DNA of 64,000 nt from Idiomarina baltica OS145 (GTDB taxonomy: Bacteria; Pseudomonadota; Gammaproteobacteria; Enterobacterales; Alteromonadaceae): the NCBI RefSeq assembly GCF_000152885.1, contig NZ_CH672403.1, positions 124,510 through 188,509 on the forward strand, in the 5' to 3' direction. Made by a program: the position numbers and the translations under genes. Below, piece after piece: positions 10,410 through 20,735 of this stretch. The notes beneath the pieces were generated by a model. That model saw only the letters and a program-made list of their open reading frames with translations, was not told where the DNA came from and made no database searches. Every line of letters starts with the position of its first letter. Position 1 is the first letter of the stretch.

Positions 10410-10880
10410 ATGCAAAACACTTCTCGACAAAAAAAGCATATTTTGGTTTTAAACGGCCCTAACTTGAACTTATTAGGAAGCCGTGAGCCCAATATATACG
10501 GACATGAAACGCTTAAAGATGTTGAACAGTTACTTCAAACACAAGCGAATACGCTCGATGTAACGCTCGAGTGCAAGCAAAGCAATCGCGAATATGAACT
10601 GATCGAATGGGTACACGCAGCGGCTAACAAATCCCAGATGATCATCATTAATCCGGGCGCATTCGCGCATACCAGCGTAGCGCTAAGAGATGCATTGCTT
10701 GGCGTGGGAATACCTTTTTACGAAGTACACATCTCCAATATTTATCGTCGCGAAGCGTTTCGACATCACTCATATTTGGCAGATATAGCCGAGGGTGTCA
10801 TTAGCGGCTTCGGGATTTACGGTTACGAGCTGGCGTTAGCTGCGGCTAATCGGCTCATCGATTCAACTCTAGAAAAATAA
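10410..10880 (+). CDS. aroQ: 3-dehydroquinate dehydratase, type II
   Basis: It catalyses the third step of the shikimate pathway, 3-dehydroquinate to 3-dehydroshikimate. The 156-residue form carries [18 protein letters not shown], with the catalytic Arg and Tyr, then [15 protein letters not shown] and the [16 protein letters not shown] motif with the catalytic His. Upstream starts at 10374 (TTG) and 10386 (ATG) would add residues not usual in the family; the ATG at 10410 has GGCGG in front. It lies directly before accB, the common order in Gammaproteobacteria. Confidence 0.95.
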   Translation: MQNTSRQKKHILVLNGPNLNLLGSREPNIYGHETLKDVEQLLQTQANTLDVTLECKQSNREYELIEWVHAAANKSQMIIINPGAFAHTSVALRDALLGVGIPFYEVHISNIYRREAFRHHSYLADIAEGVISGFGIYGYELALAAANRLIDSTLEK

Positions 10881-10900
10881 ATTAGAGGTTAAACAGCACC

Positions 10901-11356
10901 ATGGATATCCGCAAGATTAAGAAGCTCATTGAGTTAGTTGAAGAATCGGGCATTTCGGAATTAGAAATTACAGAAGGCGAAGAGTCTGTTCGCATTAACC
11001 GCTACAGCCCGCAACCAGCGCAAGCACCTATCCAATACAGTGCCGCGCCTCAACAAGCAGCTCCTGCACCGGCAGCACCGCAAAGTTCTGACAGCGCGCC
11101 GGCTGAGTCAGAGGAAATCTCAGGACATATCGTTCGCTCACCAATGGTAGGCACCTTCTATGAAGCACCCTCACCAGACGCAAGTCCATTCGTGACTGTC
11201 GGCTCACGTGTTAATGCAGGTGACACGCTGTGTATCGTTGAAGCGATGAAAATGATGAACCAAATCGAAGCCGATAAGAGTGGCGTTATTAAGCAAATCT
11301 TGGTCGAAAACGAAGAACCCGTTGAATTTGACCAACCTCTGTTCGTCATTGAATAA
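10901..11356 (+). CDS. accB: Biotin carboxyl carrier protein of acetyl-CoA carboxylase
   Basis: It carries the biotin that shuttles CO2 between AccC and the AccAD transferase in fatty-acid synthesis. It has 151 residues: an N-terminal helical segment, an Ala/Pro-rich linker (about 44-65), and a C-terminal biotinyl domain with EAMKMMN, where Lys117 is the biotinylation site, and the thumb region typical of BCCP. A ribosome site (AGAGG) precedes the ATG. It lies 20 bases after aroQ and 20 bases before accC. Confidence 0.97.
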   Translation: MDIRKIKKLIELVEESGISELEITEGEESVRINRYSPQPAQAPIQYSAAPQQAAPAPAAPQSSDSAPAESEEISGHIVRSPMVGTFYEAPSPDASPFVTVGSRVNAGDTLCIVEAMKMMNQIEADKSGVIKQILVENEEPVEFDQPLFVIE

Positions 11357-11376
11357 GATTAAACCGGGAACGCATC

Positions 11377-12726
11377 ATGTTAGATAAAGTGGTCATAGCA
11401 AACCGCGGTGAGATTGCACTTCGCATTCTGCGCGCGTGTAAAGAGCTAGGCATCAAAACGGTCGCTGTTCATTCAACGGTCGACCGTAACTTAAAGCACG
11501 TCTTATTAGCGGATGAAGCGATATGTATCGGTAAAGCGCCCGCAGCTGAGAGTTATCTCGATATTCCGAGAATTATCAGTGCCGCTGAAATTACCGACGC
11601 CGCCGCTATTCACCCAGGCTACGGCTTTCTTGCTGAAAATGCTGATTTTGCTGAGCAGGTGGAAAAATCAGGTTTTGTTTTCGTAGGTCCTACGGCAGAC
11701 GTGATTCGCTTAATGGGCGATAAAGTATCAGCCATTAAAGCCATGAAAAAGGCGGGAGTACCTTGTGTACCGGGTTCAGACGGCCCGTTGGACGACGACG
11801 ATGAGCGCAACATTAAATTAGCAAAACGCATCGGTTATCCAATCATCATCAAAGCAGCTGGCGGTGGTGGCGGTCGTGGTATGCGTGTTGTCCGTCAAGA
11901 GAGTGAACTACTCAGTGCTATTCGCATGACTCAAAACGAGGCGCGCGCGGCCTTTGGCAACCCAGTTGTCTACATGGAGAAATTCCTTGAAAACCCGCGT
12001 CACGTTGAGGTGCAGGTATTGGCCGATGGCCAAGGTAATGCGGTCCACTTAGGTGAGCGCGATTGCTCCATGCAGCGTCGCCACCAAAAAGTAGTCGAAG
12101 AAGCGCCTGCCCCAGGTATTACGCCAGAAATGCGTAAGTTCATCGGCGAGCGTTGTGCCAAAGCGTGTATCGAAATCGGCTACCGCGGCGCTGGTACCTT
12201 CGAGTTCTTGTACGAAAACGGTGAGTTTTACTTCATCGAAATGAACACACGGATTCAGGTGGAGCACCCCGTTACCGAAATGGTCACAGGTATCGATTTG
12301 ATCAAAGAACAACTGCGTATTGCCGCGGGTCGTCAACTATCTTTCAATCAGGAAGATGTGGTGATTCGAGGTCACGCAGTTGAGTGCCGTATCAATGCGG
12401 AGGACCCTGAGACCTTTGTGCCTTCGCCGGGCCAAATTACTCGCTTCCACTCACCGGGTGGGTTTGGTGTGCGTTGGGATTCACACGTATATGCAGAATA
12501 TAAAGTGCCTCCTAACTATGATTCGATGATCGGCAAACTAATAACATACGGTGAAAACCGTGACATCGCTATCGCTCGTATGCGTAATGCGTTGAACGAG
12601 CTGATTATCGAAAACATTAAAACCAATATTCCATTGCAAAAGTCGATCATGGCTGACGAAAACTTCCAACACGGTGGTACCAATATTCACTACCTTGAGA
12701 AGAAACTTGGCCTTGGGGGTCACTAA
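11377..12726 (+). CDS. accC: Acetyl-CoA carboxylase, biotin carboxylase subunit
   Basis: It performs ATP-dependent carboxylation of the biotin on AccB. The 449 residues equal the E. coli length. The ATP-grasp fold shows [14 protein letters not shown] at the N terminus, the glycine-rich lid GGGGGRGM (about 163-170), the [15 protein letters not shown] segment and [16 protein letters not shown], which holds metal-binding and catalytic residues. It is the third gene of the aroQ-accB-accC run, and prmA begins 3 bases after its stop. Confidence 0.98.
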   Translation: MLDKVVIANRGEIALRILRACKELGIKTVAVHSTVDRNLKHVLLADEAICIGKAPAAESYLDIPRIISAAEITDAAAIHPGYGFLAENADFAEQVEKSGFVFVGPTADVIRLMGDKVSAIKAMKKAGVPCVPGSDGPLDDDDERNIKLAKRIGYPIIIKAAGGGGGRGMRVVRQESELLSAIRMTQNEARAAFGNPVVYMEKFLENPRHVEVQVLADGQGNAVHLGERDCSMQRRHQKVVEEAPAPGITPEMRKFIGERCAKACIEIGYRGAGTFEFLYENGEFYFIEMNTRIQVEHPVTEMVTGIDLIKEQLRIAAGRQLSFNQEDVVIRGHAVECRINAEDPETFVPSPGQITRFHSPGGFGVRWDSHVYAEYKVPPNYDSMIGKLITYGENRDIAIARMRNALNELIIENIKTNIPLQKSIMADENFQHGGTNIHYLEKKLGLGGH

Positions 12727-12729
12727 ACA

Positions 12730-13611
12730 GTGCCCTGGATTCAACTGACATTATCAAGTTCAGAAGAGCATGCCCCCCAAGTGGGTGACATGCTCATGGC
12801 CAACGGTGCACAAGCGGTGACTTATCGCGATGGTGCTGACACGCCAATTTTCGAGCCGCCACTGGGCGAGGTCTTACTATGGCAACATACCTTAGTGACT
12901 GGCTTATTCGATGCCGATATCGATATGAAGCCTGTCGTAGCTAACTTAGAGAAAGCTAAAGTTCTACCCAAACCACTGCAGTACAAACTCGATGGACTTG
13001 AAGACAAAGACTGGGAACTCGAATGGATGGATAACTTTCATCCCATTCAGTTTGGTAGACGGCTATGGATCTGCCCAAGTTGGCGCGATATTCCAGAGCC
13101 CGATGCCGTCAATATATTGCTTGATCCCGGCATGGCATTTGGTACAGGGACTCACCCGACGACGGCGATGTGTCTCGAATGGCTTGATGCTCATGTAAAA
13201 GGTAACGAGCAGATAGTGGACTTTGGTTGCGGTTCTGGAATCTTGGGTATTGCCGCGCTTAAACTGGGTTCTGCTCATGCGCTAGGCATTGATATCGATA
13301 AGCAAGCACTTATATCGACACAAGAAAATGCTGAGCGCAATCATGTCGCCGATAAATTTGACGTCTACTTGCCTGAACAGCACCCAAACCTTCAAGCTGA
13401 TATTGTATTAGCTAATGTACTTGCTGGTCCGTTGCGTGAATTAGCTCATGTTATCAAAGAGTTCGTGAAACCAGGTGGGCGTCTCGTGCTATCAGGCATA
13501 CTCGCACGCCAAGCGCAATCAGTCATGGATGCTTATGCGCCGGAAATCAAATTTGAAACACCAACTCAACAAGATGAATGGATCATGTTGGCAGGATACC
13601 GCGCAGAGTGA
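12730..13611 (+). CDS. prmA: Ribosomal protein L11 methyltransferase PrmA
   Basis: It trimethylates several amino groups of ribosomal protein L11. It has 293 residues, with an N-terminal substrate-recognition domain and a SAM-binding domain: FGTGTHPTT (about 137-145) and VDFGCGSGILGIAAL (motif I), followed by ANVLAGPL. It starts with GTG (MPWIQL, the usual start), only 3 bases after accC, so coupling is likely. Its stop codon lies in the loop of a GC-rich hairpin. Confidence 0.96.
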   Translation: MPWIQLTLSSSEEHAPQVGDMLMANGAQAVTYRDGADTPIFEPPLGEVLLWQHTLVTGLFDADIDMKPVVANLEKAKVLPKPLQYKLDGLEDKDWELEWMDNFHPIQFGRRLWICPSWRDIPEPDAVNILLDPGMAFGTGTHPTTAMCLEWLDAHVKGNEQIVDFGCGSGILGIAALKLGSAHALGIDIDKQALISTQENAERNHVADKFDVYLPEQHPNLQADIVLANVLAGPLRELAHVIKEFVKPGGRLVLSGILARQAQSVMDAYAPEIKFETPTQQDEWIMLAGYRAE

Positions 13612-13628
13612 CTCTGCGCGACTTTTGT
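13601..13628 (+). terminator. Likely terminator at the end of prmA
   Basis: GCGCAGAG-TGA-CTCTGCGC (13601-13619) is a perfect 8-bp stem whose loop is the prmA stop codon. The T-tract that follows (ACTTTTGTC) is short, so the strength is uncertain. Confidence 0.55.
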
Positions 13629-13736
13629 CAATAGTAAAAAATTAAAAAAAGACCAAATTTGCATACTTTTTAGCCTTTCCTTTATCCCATAAATTCCATA
13701 AAATTCTCTCCCTTTTCGCTGAGTAGTTTTTGACCG

Positions 13737-14699
13737 ATGCGGATTGGACCATATTCTTTACCTAATAACCTGATTTTAGCGCCAATGGCCGGGGTCACTG
13801 ACCAGCCGTTCCGACAGCTTTGCTATAAGCTCGGTGCTGGCATGACAGTGTCAGAGATGCTGTCGAGTAACCCGAAGGTATGGCAAACAGACAAATCGAT
13901 GCAACGCATGGATCACTCTGGTGAATTAGGTATCCGGTCGGTACAAATTGCAGGTTCTGAGCCTGAGTTGATGGCACAGGCAGCGAAAATAAATGTCAGC
14001 CAAGGCGCTCAGATTATTGATATCAATATGGGCTGCCCGGCAAAAAAAGTAAATAAAAAGCTCGCGGGGTCGGCATTAATGCAGCACCCCGCGCTTGTAG
14101 AAAGCATTTTAACAGCAGTGGTTGAGGCGGTTGATGTACCCGTGACTTTAAAAACAAGGACGGGTTGGAACCTAGACCACAAAAATGGAATTGAAATCGC
14201 TCAAATAGCCGAACGTTGCGGTATTCAGGCGTTAGCCGTACATGGACGCACACGCGCCTGCATGTATAAAGGTGAAGCAGAATACAACACCATTCGTGCG
14301 ATTAAAGAGACAATATCAATTCCTGTCATTGCTAACGGAGATATTACGTCGCCCGAGCAAGCAGCACACGTGCTTAGATACACGGGAGCCGACGCCATCA
14401 TGATTGGACGTGGTGCGCAAGGTAACCCTTGGATATTTAAGCAAATACAGTACTTCCTTGAGTACGGAGAGCACTTACAAGCACCTCCGCTCGACGAAGT
14501 CGCCCACACTGTCGTAGAGCATGTGAAAGCCTTACATCAGTTTTACGGCGAATACAAAGGTGTGCGAATCGCTCGTAAGCACGTTGGCTGGTATCTCAAT
14601 GAGCGTCCCAATGGGCGCGAGTTTCGCCAAGCGTTTAACGGTATTGAAGAAGCTGAACAGCAGATTAATACCTTGGAACATTATTTTTTGTCACTGTAG
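13737..14699 (+). CDS. dusB: tRNA-dihydrouridine synthase B
   Basis: This FMN-dependent enzyme reduces uridine in the tRNA D-loop. The 320 residues match the family. The N terminus has [15 protein letters not shown] (FMN binding); the catalytic Cys is in NMGCPAKKV (about residue 100), followed by TLKTRTGW and [16 protein letters not shown] (phosphate-binding site). It is the first gene of the dusB-fis operon, conserved across Gammaproteobacteria. The 100 AT-rich bases upstream must contain the fis operon promoter, but I could not fix its hexamers with confidence. Confidence 0.96.
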   Translation: MRIGPYSLPNNLILAPMAGVTDQPFRQLCYKLGAGMTVSEMLSSNPKVWQTDKSMQRMDHSGELGIRSVQIAGSEPELMAQAAKINVSQGAQIIDINMGCPAKKVNKKLAGSALMQHPALVESILTAVVEAVDVPVTLKTRTGWNLDHKNGIEIAQIAERCGIQALAVHGRTRACMYKGEAEYNTIRAIKETISIPVIANGDITSPEQAAHVLRYTGADAIMIGRGAQGNPWIFKQIQYFLEYGEHLQAPPLDEVAHTVVEHVKALHQFYGEYKGVRIARKHVGWYLNERPNGREFRQAFNGIEEAEQQINTLEHYFLSL

Positions 14700-14717
14700 G
14701 AAAGAGATAAGCGCATT

Positions 14718-15011
14718 ATGTTTGATCAAAACCCAAATCGTGAGAACACGTCTCCTTTAACCACTATTGGAAATAACTCACAACCTAAGCCGTTACGTGA
14801 CTCAGTCAAACAAGCTATCAACAGCTTCTTACGTCAACTCGACGGTCAAGATCCAGAAGAGCTGTATGAGCTTGTTTTATCCGAAGTGGAAGCACCACTG
14901 CTCGAAGAAGTCATGACCTATACTCGAGGGAATCAAACGCGCGCGGCCACCATGCTTGGCATCAATCGTGGAACTTTACGCAAAAAGTTGAAGAAATACG
15001 GCATGAATTAA
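14718..15011 (+). CDS. fis: DNA-binding protein Fis
   Basis: This nucleoid protein bends DNA and activates rRNA promoters, among others. It has 97 residues (E. coli 98). The C-terminal helix-turn-helix ([27 protein letters not shown]) is nearly identical to the enterobacterial one, given here as residues 71-97. It lies 18 bases after dusB and is followed by a strong terminator, as in E. coli. The AT-rich region upstream of dusB could carry Fis autoregulatory sites. Confidence 0.98.
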   Translation: MFDQNPNRENTSPLTTIGNNSQPKPLRDSVKQAINSFLRQLDGQDPEELYELVLSEVEAPLLEEVMTYTRGNQTRAATMLGINRGTLRKKLKKYGMN

Positions 15012-15024
15012 TTGCCTATTCTCT

Positions 15025-15052
15025 AAGAGCGCCTTCTGGCGCTCTTTTTTTT
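15025..15052 (+). terminator. Rho-independent terminator of dusB-fis
   Basis: AAGAGCGCC-TTCT-GGCGCTCTT is followed by a run of eight T residues. It begins 13 bases after the fis stop. Confidence 0.93.
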
Positions 15053-15094
15053 ACTACACTGTCCATTAATTGTAATTAAAATTAAGGCTCTATA

Positions 15095-16657
15095 ATGACG
15101 ACCCCAGCTATCAAACGTGCTCTTTTAAGTGTTTCAGATAAAACCGGTATCGTGGAGTTTGCCAAGCAGTTAGCATCACGTGGTGTAGAACTCCTATCTA
15201 CAGGCGGTACCGCAAAACTGTTACGAGACTCTGGCCTTACTGTTACCGATGTCTCTGATCACACCGGACACCCTGAAATTATGGATGGTCGTGTAAAAAC
15301 GCTTCACCCAAAGGTTCATGGTGGAATCTTAGGTCGTCGCGATGTCGATCAGGCGGTCATGGATACTCACGGTATCGCACCTATCGACATGGTTGTTGTT
15401 AACTTATATCCATTCGCTAAAACTGTCGCAAAAACGGATTGCAGTTTTGAGGATGCGATCGAAAATATCGATATTGGCGGTCCTACCATGGTTCGTGCGG
15501 CAGCAAAAAACCATAAAGATGTGACGATAGTGGTTAACAGTGATGACTATGAACTTGTTATCGCTGACATGGAGCAAAACAACGGCGCAGTATCCGCAAA
15601 GAAACGCTTTGAACTCGCCGTATCAGCCTTTGAGCATACAGCCCAATACGATGGCATGATCGCAAACTACTTAGGTGGTCGTCTACGTGATGAAGCAGCA
15701 TTTCCGCGCACCTATAACCTCCAGTTCAATCACAAGCAAAGCCTACGCTACGGCGAGAATAGCCACCAACAGGCCGCATTTTATACCGAACAAGATGCCC
15801 CTGAAGGAACTGTCTCGAGCGCAACCCAACTACAAGGCAAAGCGTTGTCATTTAACAACATCGCGGACACCGACGCCGCACTCGAATGCGTAAAAAGCTT
15901 TGTTGAGCCAGCTTGCGTCATCGTCAAACATGCTAATCCTTGTGGCGTTGCTGTCGCAGACACCATTGAACAGGCTTATCAACGCGCCTTTAAAACCGAC
16001 CCCACATCCGCTTTTGGCGGCATTATCGCGTTTAACCGCCCGCTTGACGAAGCCACCGCTAAAGCAATCATCGACCAACAGTTTGTCGAAGTGATTATTG
16101 CGCCTTCGGTCAGTGAGGCTGCACAGAACGTTATCGAATCGAAGAAAAATGTCCGTTTATTGGCGTGTGGAGAGTGGTCGCAGTCAACCGAGCAATGGGA
16201 CTACAAACGTGTTGCTGGCGGCCTATTAGTTCAAGAAGCAGACGCGCAAGACGTGGATGAGTCACAGTTACGCGTCGTTTCAAAAGTTGCGCCAACCGAT
16301 GAGCAAATGGCCGATCTGCGTTTCTGTTGGAAAGTGGCTAAATTTGTAAAATCTAACGCGATTGTCTATGCCAAAGACGGCGCGACAATCGGTGTTGGCG
16401 CAGGTCAAATGAGCCGCGTTTATAGTGCAAAAATAGCGGGCATAAAAGCCAACGACGAAGGTCTCAATGTGCCAGGCTCTGTTATGGCTTCTGACGCGTT
16501 CTTTCCATTCCGCGATGGTATCGATGCCGCTGCGGAAGCGGGCATTAAAGCGATTATTCAGCCAGGTGGCTCTATTCGTGACGAAGAAATTATTGCGGCT
16601 GCCGATGAACATGGCATTGCAATGGTATTTACGGGAATGCGCCATTTCCGTCATTAA
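15095..16657 (+). CDS. purH: Bifunctional AICAR formyltransferase / IMP cyclohydrolase
   Basis: It carries out the last two steps of IMP synthesis. The 520-residue protein has an N-terminal cyclohydrolase domain ([39 protein letters not shown]) and a C-terminal transformylase domain ([25 protein letters not shown], with the catalytic Lys-His; [10 protein letters not shown]). It is followed, after an 80-base gap and an exported lipoprotein gene, by purD. purH-purD adjacency is common; the inserted gene is not. Confidence 0.98.
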   Translation: MTTPAIKRALLSVSDKTGIVEFAKQLASRGVELLSTGGTAKLLRDSGLTVTDVSDHTGHPEIMDGRVKTLHPKVHGGILGRRDVDQAVMDTHGIAPIDMVVVNLYPFAKTVAKTDCSFEDAIENIDIGGPTMVRAAAKNHKDVTIVVNSDDYELVIADMEQNNGAVSAKKRFELAVSAFEHTAQYDGMIANYLGGRLRDEAAFPRTYNLQFNHKQSLRYGENSHQQAAFYTEQDAPEGTVSSATQLQGKALSFNNIADTDAALECVKSFVEPACVIVKHANPCGVAVADTIEQAYQRAFKTDPTSAFGGIIAFNRPLDEATAKAIIDQQFVEVIIAPSVSEAAQNVIESKKNVRLLACGEWSQSTEQWDYKRVAGGLLVQEADAQDVDESQLRVVSKVAPTDEQMADLRFCWKVAKFVKSNAIVYAKDGATIGVGAGQMSRVYSAKIAGIKANDEGLNVPGSVMASDAFFPFRDGIDAAAEAGIKAIIQPGGSIRDEEIIAAADEHGIAMVFTGMRHFRH

Positions 16658-16737
16658 TCCGTAGGTAATAGTTAGACAGATTTGCAGCCCTGCCTTAGCA
16701 GGCCTAATCTATCTTCAACAACTACGGAGGAAGCAAA

Positions 16738-17589
16738 ATGAAAACAAAATTGATGTTATCAATTGCCACGGCACTGACTTTAAGTGCTTGCGGGCAAGCG
16801 TCGAACGAGGGTTCAGTCGGCTCTAGCATGACGTTAGAAAAGGCCGTTCAAGACGACAGCCGCACGGAACGCTATGTAAAGCGTGACGAAGCTCGTCATC
16901 CTGTTGAAACCCTCGAGTTTTTTGAGCTCGCTCCAACCATGACAGTGGTTGAGATCTGGCCAGGCGGTGGCTACTACACAGAAATTCTGGCGCCTTACTT
17001 AAGCGAAAGCGGTCAGCTCTACGCTGCGCACTTTCCGCAAAACTCGGGTAGCGACTATTACCAACGATCATTAGAAAAGTTTACGGATCGTATCCAAACC
17101 GAAGCGGTGTTCGGTAATGTCGAAATCACCGAGTTTGCACCACTGACTGATTTGGAAAGCGACATTGCGCCGCCTAACAGCGCTGACCGCGTACTGACAT
17201 TCCGTAACTTACATAACTGGTACATGAGCGGCGGTGAAGAAGCAGTACGTGACGCATTCAAGCAGTTTTGGCGTGCGTTGAAGCCAGACGGTATTTTAGG
17301 TGTTGTTGATCATCGCCTACCAAAGGATGCGAGCGCTGATGCGATGGCAGAATCGGGATATATTCATCAACAATGGGTTATTGATATCGCTGAACAAGCA
17401 GGTTTTGAGCTTGTTGAAGCCAGTGAAATTAATGCCAACCCCAAAGATACGGCAGACCATCCTAATGGTGTCTGGAACCTACCACCTACATTAAATGTTA
17501 ATGAAGGTGATGATGCCGAGATATACAAAGCGATTGGCGAGAGCGATCGCTTCACACTGAAGTTTAGAAAACCAACAACACAAAGGTAA
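16738..17589 (+). CDS. Exported lipoprotein with a class I methyltransferase fold
   Basis: The protein has 283 residues. It begins with a lipoprotein signal peptide (MKTKLMLSIATALTLSACGQ; lipobox LSAC, Cys18). The mature part resembles SAM-dependent methyltransferases: VVEIWPGGGYYTEILAPYL (about residues 64-82) is a motif-I-like glycine-rich loop after an acidic residue, and FRNLHNWY and GILGVVDHRL fit later strands. SAM is not known to be available in the periplasm, so the domain may bind another ligand or lack activity. A strong ribosome site (GGAGG) precedes it. It lies 3 bases before purD and is probably cotranscribed. Confidence 0.8.
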   Translation: MKTKLMLSIATALTLSACGQASNEGSVGSSMTLEKAVQDDSRTERYVKRDEARHPVETLEFFELAPTMTVVEIWPGGGYYTEILAPYLSESGQLYAAHFPQNSGSDYYQRSLEKFTDRIQTEAVFGNVEITEFAPLTDLESDIAPPNSADRVLTFRNLHNWYMSGGEEAVRDAFKQFWRALKPDGILGVVDHRLPKDASADAMAESGYIHQQWVIDIAEQAGFELVEASEINANPKDTADHPNGVWNLPPTLNVNEGDDAEIYKAIGESDRFTLKFRKPTTQR

Positions 17590-17592
17590 CAC

Positions 17593-18873
17593 ATGAAGAT
17601 ATTGGTAGTTGGTGGCGGTGGTCGCGAGCATGCGCTCGCATGGAAAGCCGCCCAGTCAAAACAAGTCACTGAGGTTTTTGTTGCACCGGGCAACGCGGGA
17701 ACAGCCGATGAAGCGAACCTTAAAAATGTCAGCATCAGTGCTGAAGACATCGAAGGGTTAGCTGACTTTGCCCAAAAGAATGCGGTCGATCTCACCATTG
17801 TTGGTCCTGAGGCGCCGTTGGTAAAAGGTATCGTTGACCTGTTCCAGTCGCGTAAACTTGCGATTTTTGGTCCCTCTGCTGCAGCCGCACAACTCGAGGG
17901 CTCAAAATCGTTCAGTAAGGACTTTTTGGCACGTCACAACATTCCTACAGCCGCATACGATACCTTTACGGATATTGCGGCGGCTAAAAGCTATGTACGT
18001 GACAACCAACTACCTATCGTCATAAAGGCAGACGGCTTAGCAGCAGGCAAAGGTGTCATTATTGCTGAAACTCTTGAGCAAGCAGACGCAGCAATCGACG
18101 ATATGTTAGCTGGCAATAAATTCGGTGAAGCGGGCAGCCGTGTGGTCATCGAAGAATTCCTCACAGGCGAAGAGGCTTCATTTATCGTTATCGCCGATGG
18201 TAAAACAGCAGTCGCTTTTGCATCGAGTCAAGATCATAAAGCGCGCGATGACGGTGATAAGGGTCCTAATACCGGTGGTATGGGGGCTTATTCTCCCGCT
18301 CCTGTTGTCACCGATGAAGTCCACGAATGGGTTATGCAGCACGTCATTCAGCCCACCATCGACGGTATGGCAGCGGAAGGTACACCTTATGTTGGTTTCC
18401 TTTATGCTGGTTTAATGGTTGCTCCAGATGGTTCTGCCAAAGTGTTAGAGTACAACTGTCGCTTTGGTGATCCCGAAACACAGCCCATCATGATGCGCAT
18501 GCGCTCAGATCTGGTTGAACTTTGCGAAAAGGCAATTACAGGTCAATTGGCGGGTGCTTCAGCTCGCTTTGATGAACGCACCGCAGTAGGCGTAGTGATG
18601 GCGGCTGGTGGTTACCCTGAATCCTATCACAAGGGTGATGAAATTAAGGGGATTCCCGAAGCTACGGAATCGTACAAAGTTTTTCATGCTGGCACAAAAT
18701 ATGAGCAAGGCCGTTTGTTAACAAATGGCGGTCGTGTGTTGTGTTGTGTTGCGCTTGGCGATGACGTCCAGCAAGCACAGCTTGAAGCATATCAATTAGT
18801 TAAACATATTCATTGGGATAATGTTTATTACCGCAATGATATTGCACATCACGCTATTAAACGTCTCGGTTAA
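17593..18873 (+). CDS. purD: Phosphoribosylamine--glycine ligase
   Basis: It makes glycinamide ribonucleotide, the second step of purine synthesis. The ATP-grasp protein has 426 residues. The N terminus is KILVVGGGGREHALAWK; the middle has KADGLAAGKGVIIA (ATP lid), GEEASFIVIADG and QDHKARDDGDKGPNTGGMG; then YNCRFGDPETQ binds metal. It follows the exported lipoprotein gene by 3 bases and ends before a terminator. Confidence 0.98.
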   Translation: MKILVVGGGGREHALAWKAAQSKQVTEVFVAPGNAGTADEANLKNVSISAEDIEGLADFAQKNAVDLTIVGPEAPLVKGIVDLFQSRKLAIFGPSAAAAQLEGSKSFSKDFLARHNIPTAAYDTFTDIAAAKSYVRDNQLPIVIKADGLAAGKGVIIAETLEQADAAIDDMLAGNKFGEAGSRVVIEEFLTGEEASFIVIADGKTAVAFASSQDHKARDDGDKGPNTGGMGAYSPAPVVTDEVHEWVMQHVIQPTIDGMAAEGTPYVGFLYAGLMVAPDGSAKVLEYNCRFGDPETQPIMMRMRSDLVELCEKAITGQLAGASARFDERTAVGVVMAAGGYPESYHKGDEIKGIPEATESYKVFHAGTKYEQGRLLTNGGRVLCCVALGDDVQQAQLEAYQLVKHIHWDNVYYRNDIAHHAIKRLG

Positions 18874-18884
18874 TAGCCATTTTA

Positions 18885-18911
18885 AAAGGCGGCTGCCTCA
18901 GCCGCTTTTTA
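18885..18911 (+). terminator. Rho-independent terminator of the purH-purD cluster
   Basis: GCGGCTG-CCT-CAGCCGC, flanked by AAAA and TTTTT, forms a strong stem 12 bases after the purD stop codon. One unpaired G follows the A run. Confidence 0.85.
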
Positions 18912-18983
18912 AACCTTCTGTCACAAATTCGTCACTCAAATGAGATAAATTAACGCCATCGTTAATCAGTCAGCTCACAATGC

Positions 18984-20735
18984 ATGTCGAATCGGGACGT
19001 CTTATTAGAACTCATTGAACATGATCGTTTATCACCACTCTTTCAACCAATTTTTGACAATGCATCACAAACGATCCTCGGGTATGAAGCACTTATTCGC
19101 GGCCCTGCTGGCCACTTGCTTGAGTTTCCTGACCAGTTATTTAAGGTTGCACAAGAAGAAGAGCTTCTATCAGAGCTCGAATTAGCCTGCCGCAACGCAG
19201 CCATTCAACGCTTTGTCCAACTTGAGACAGACGCCAAGTTATTTCTCAATGTAAATCCCAACGTACTTAAAGATGAGAGTCACCCAACAGGCAGCACCCT
19301 GCGACTTTCAGAACTGCATGGGTTAGCACCGGAGCGCATCATTATTGAGCTATCCGAACGTTACCCTATCGATGATACCGACTTACTATCTGAAGCTATT
19401 ACACATTATCGGGCGCTTGGGTTGCGTGTGGCTATCGATGATCTGGGCGCGGGCTATTCGGGGCTGAAATTATGGTCAGAGCTACAACCTGATTTCGTTA
19501 AAATCGATCGCTACTTTATAAAAGAACTCCAACATGATGCGACTAAAAAGGAATTCGTTCAGTCAATTATCAACCTTGCTCGTAACCTAAACGCAAAAGT
19601 CATTGCCGAGGGGATCGAAACTCACGCCGAATTAAAGCAGTTGAATGAGATGGGTATCCATTTGTATCAAGGTTTTTATCTCTGTCGGCCCGTTCAAAGC
19701 CCGCCCATACACCCGGATTCGCAACTGATAGAGCGTATTGCCAGCTCTCACCGACCTAATGGCGATACCATTGCTCAGTTAGCTAAAGATGCTCCTAGCA
19801 TTCCATCGACGACAAAAGCGCACGTGGCGCTTGACCTATTCACTAATGACAAGCAACTCACCGCAATCCCCGTTGTCGACAACAGTAAGCCGGTAGGCAT
19901 GTTGCGCCGCGAAGCCATCATGGAATTATTCTCGGGGTCTTACGGGCGTGCACTATACGCCAATAAAGATGTCAGTCGAGTGATGGATAAAAACCCCATG
20001 ATAGTGGACTGGCTGACGCCTATTGACTTGGTTAGTAACAAAGTGACCGATGATTTTGATGTTGATATCTACAAACAATTTATCGTTACGCAAAATGGTC
20101 GATTTCAGGGCATTGCCTCTATCCGCGACCTTTTGCGACGCATCACCGAAGTAAAAGTTCAGAATGCACGCTACGCCAACCCGCTGACACTATTACCCGG
20201 AAATGTGCCGATACACCGCACTATCTCCCAGTACCTCGATGAAAACAAAGCTTTTGAAGTCGCCTACTTTGACCTAAACAACTTCAAACCCTATAACGAC
20301 GTGTACGGCTATTCGAAAGGCGACCGCGTGATATCTTGGGTAGGCGATTTATTACGCGAACTATTCGCTGAGAGTCATCACTTTATCGGACATATCGGTG
20401 GCGACGATTTCGTCACGATTTCGCCCGCGAATATCGCCAATAAGAATAAATACCATGGGGTAATCGAGCGCTTCGAGGAAAAAGTCAATGATTTTTATGC
20501 GACAGCTGACCAGAAACGACAATACATTTTGGCCAATGATAGAACGGGCGAGCGAGTGCAGTTTCCACTATTAGGCATCGCTATTGGTATCGTACAACCC
20601 GATTGCTCTCGCTGTAACTCGTATCACGACGTTTCTGATTTAGCGGCAGAAGCAAAGAAGCGTGCAAAACAACAACAAAAAAGCGCCTGCTTTTTTAGTC
20701 ACAGACGCTTTCCTCAATTAATCCTCGACGATTAA
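18984..20735 (+). CDS. EAL-CBS-GGDEF cyclic-di-GMP signalling protein
   Basis: The protein has 583 residues and no membrane segment. An N-terminal EAL domain (about 10-240) keeps the catalytic set: YEALIRGP, FLNVNPN, IIELSE, IDDLGAGYSG, VKIDR and IAEGIETH. A middle part (about 255-395) resembles paired CBS ligand-binding domains. The C-terminal GGDEF domain (about 400-575) has GGDDF, an active-type signature, without an RxxD inhibitory site before it. It may both make and break cyclic-di-GMP, with the CBS pair as a nucleotide sensor. It is monocistronic, and its end overlaps convergent maoP by 18 bases. Confidence 0.92.
   Translation: MSNRDVLLELIEHDRLSPLFQPIFDNASQTILGYEALIRGPAGHLLEFPDQLFKVAQEEELLSELELACRNAAIQRFVQLETDAKLFLNVNPNVLKDESHPTGSTLRLSELHGLAPERIIIELSERYPIDDTDLLSEAITHYRALGLRVAIDDLGAGYSGLKLWSELQPDFVKIDRYFIKELQHDATKKEFVQSIINLARNLNAKVIAEGIETHAELKQLNEMGIHLYQGFYLCRPVQSPPIHPDSQLIERIASSHRPNGDTIAQLAKDAPSIPSTTKAHVALDLFTNDKQLTAIPVVDNSKPVGMLRREAIMELFSGSYGRALYANKDVSRVMDKNPMIVDWLTPIDLVSNKVTDDFDVDIYKQFIVTQNGRFQGIASIRDLLRRITEVKVQNARYANPLTLLPGNVPIHRTISQYLDENKAFEVAYFDLNNFKPYNDVYGYSKGDRVISWVGDLLRELFAESHHFIGHIGGDDFVTISPANIANKNKYHGVIERFEEKVNDFYATADQKRQYILANDRTGERVQFPLLGIAIGIVQPDCSRCNSYHDVSDLAAEAKKRAKQQQKSACFFSHRRFPQLILDD
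20677..20696 (-). terminator. Possible terminator for maoP inside the opposite gene
   Basis: AAAAAAGC-GCCT-GCTTTTTT is a perfect 8-bp inverted repeat 21 bases beyond the maoP stop, and a T-rich stretch follows on the minus strand. It lies within the last codons of the EAL-GGDEF gene. The stem has only two G-C pairs, so its strength is doubtful. Confidence 0.45.

Noticed and set aside
16678-16710. Imperfect hairpin between purH and the lipoprotein methyltransferase gene
   Set aside because: Core stem of only five pairs with internal loops and no T run. Not a convincing terminator or riboswitch.
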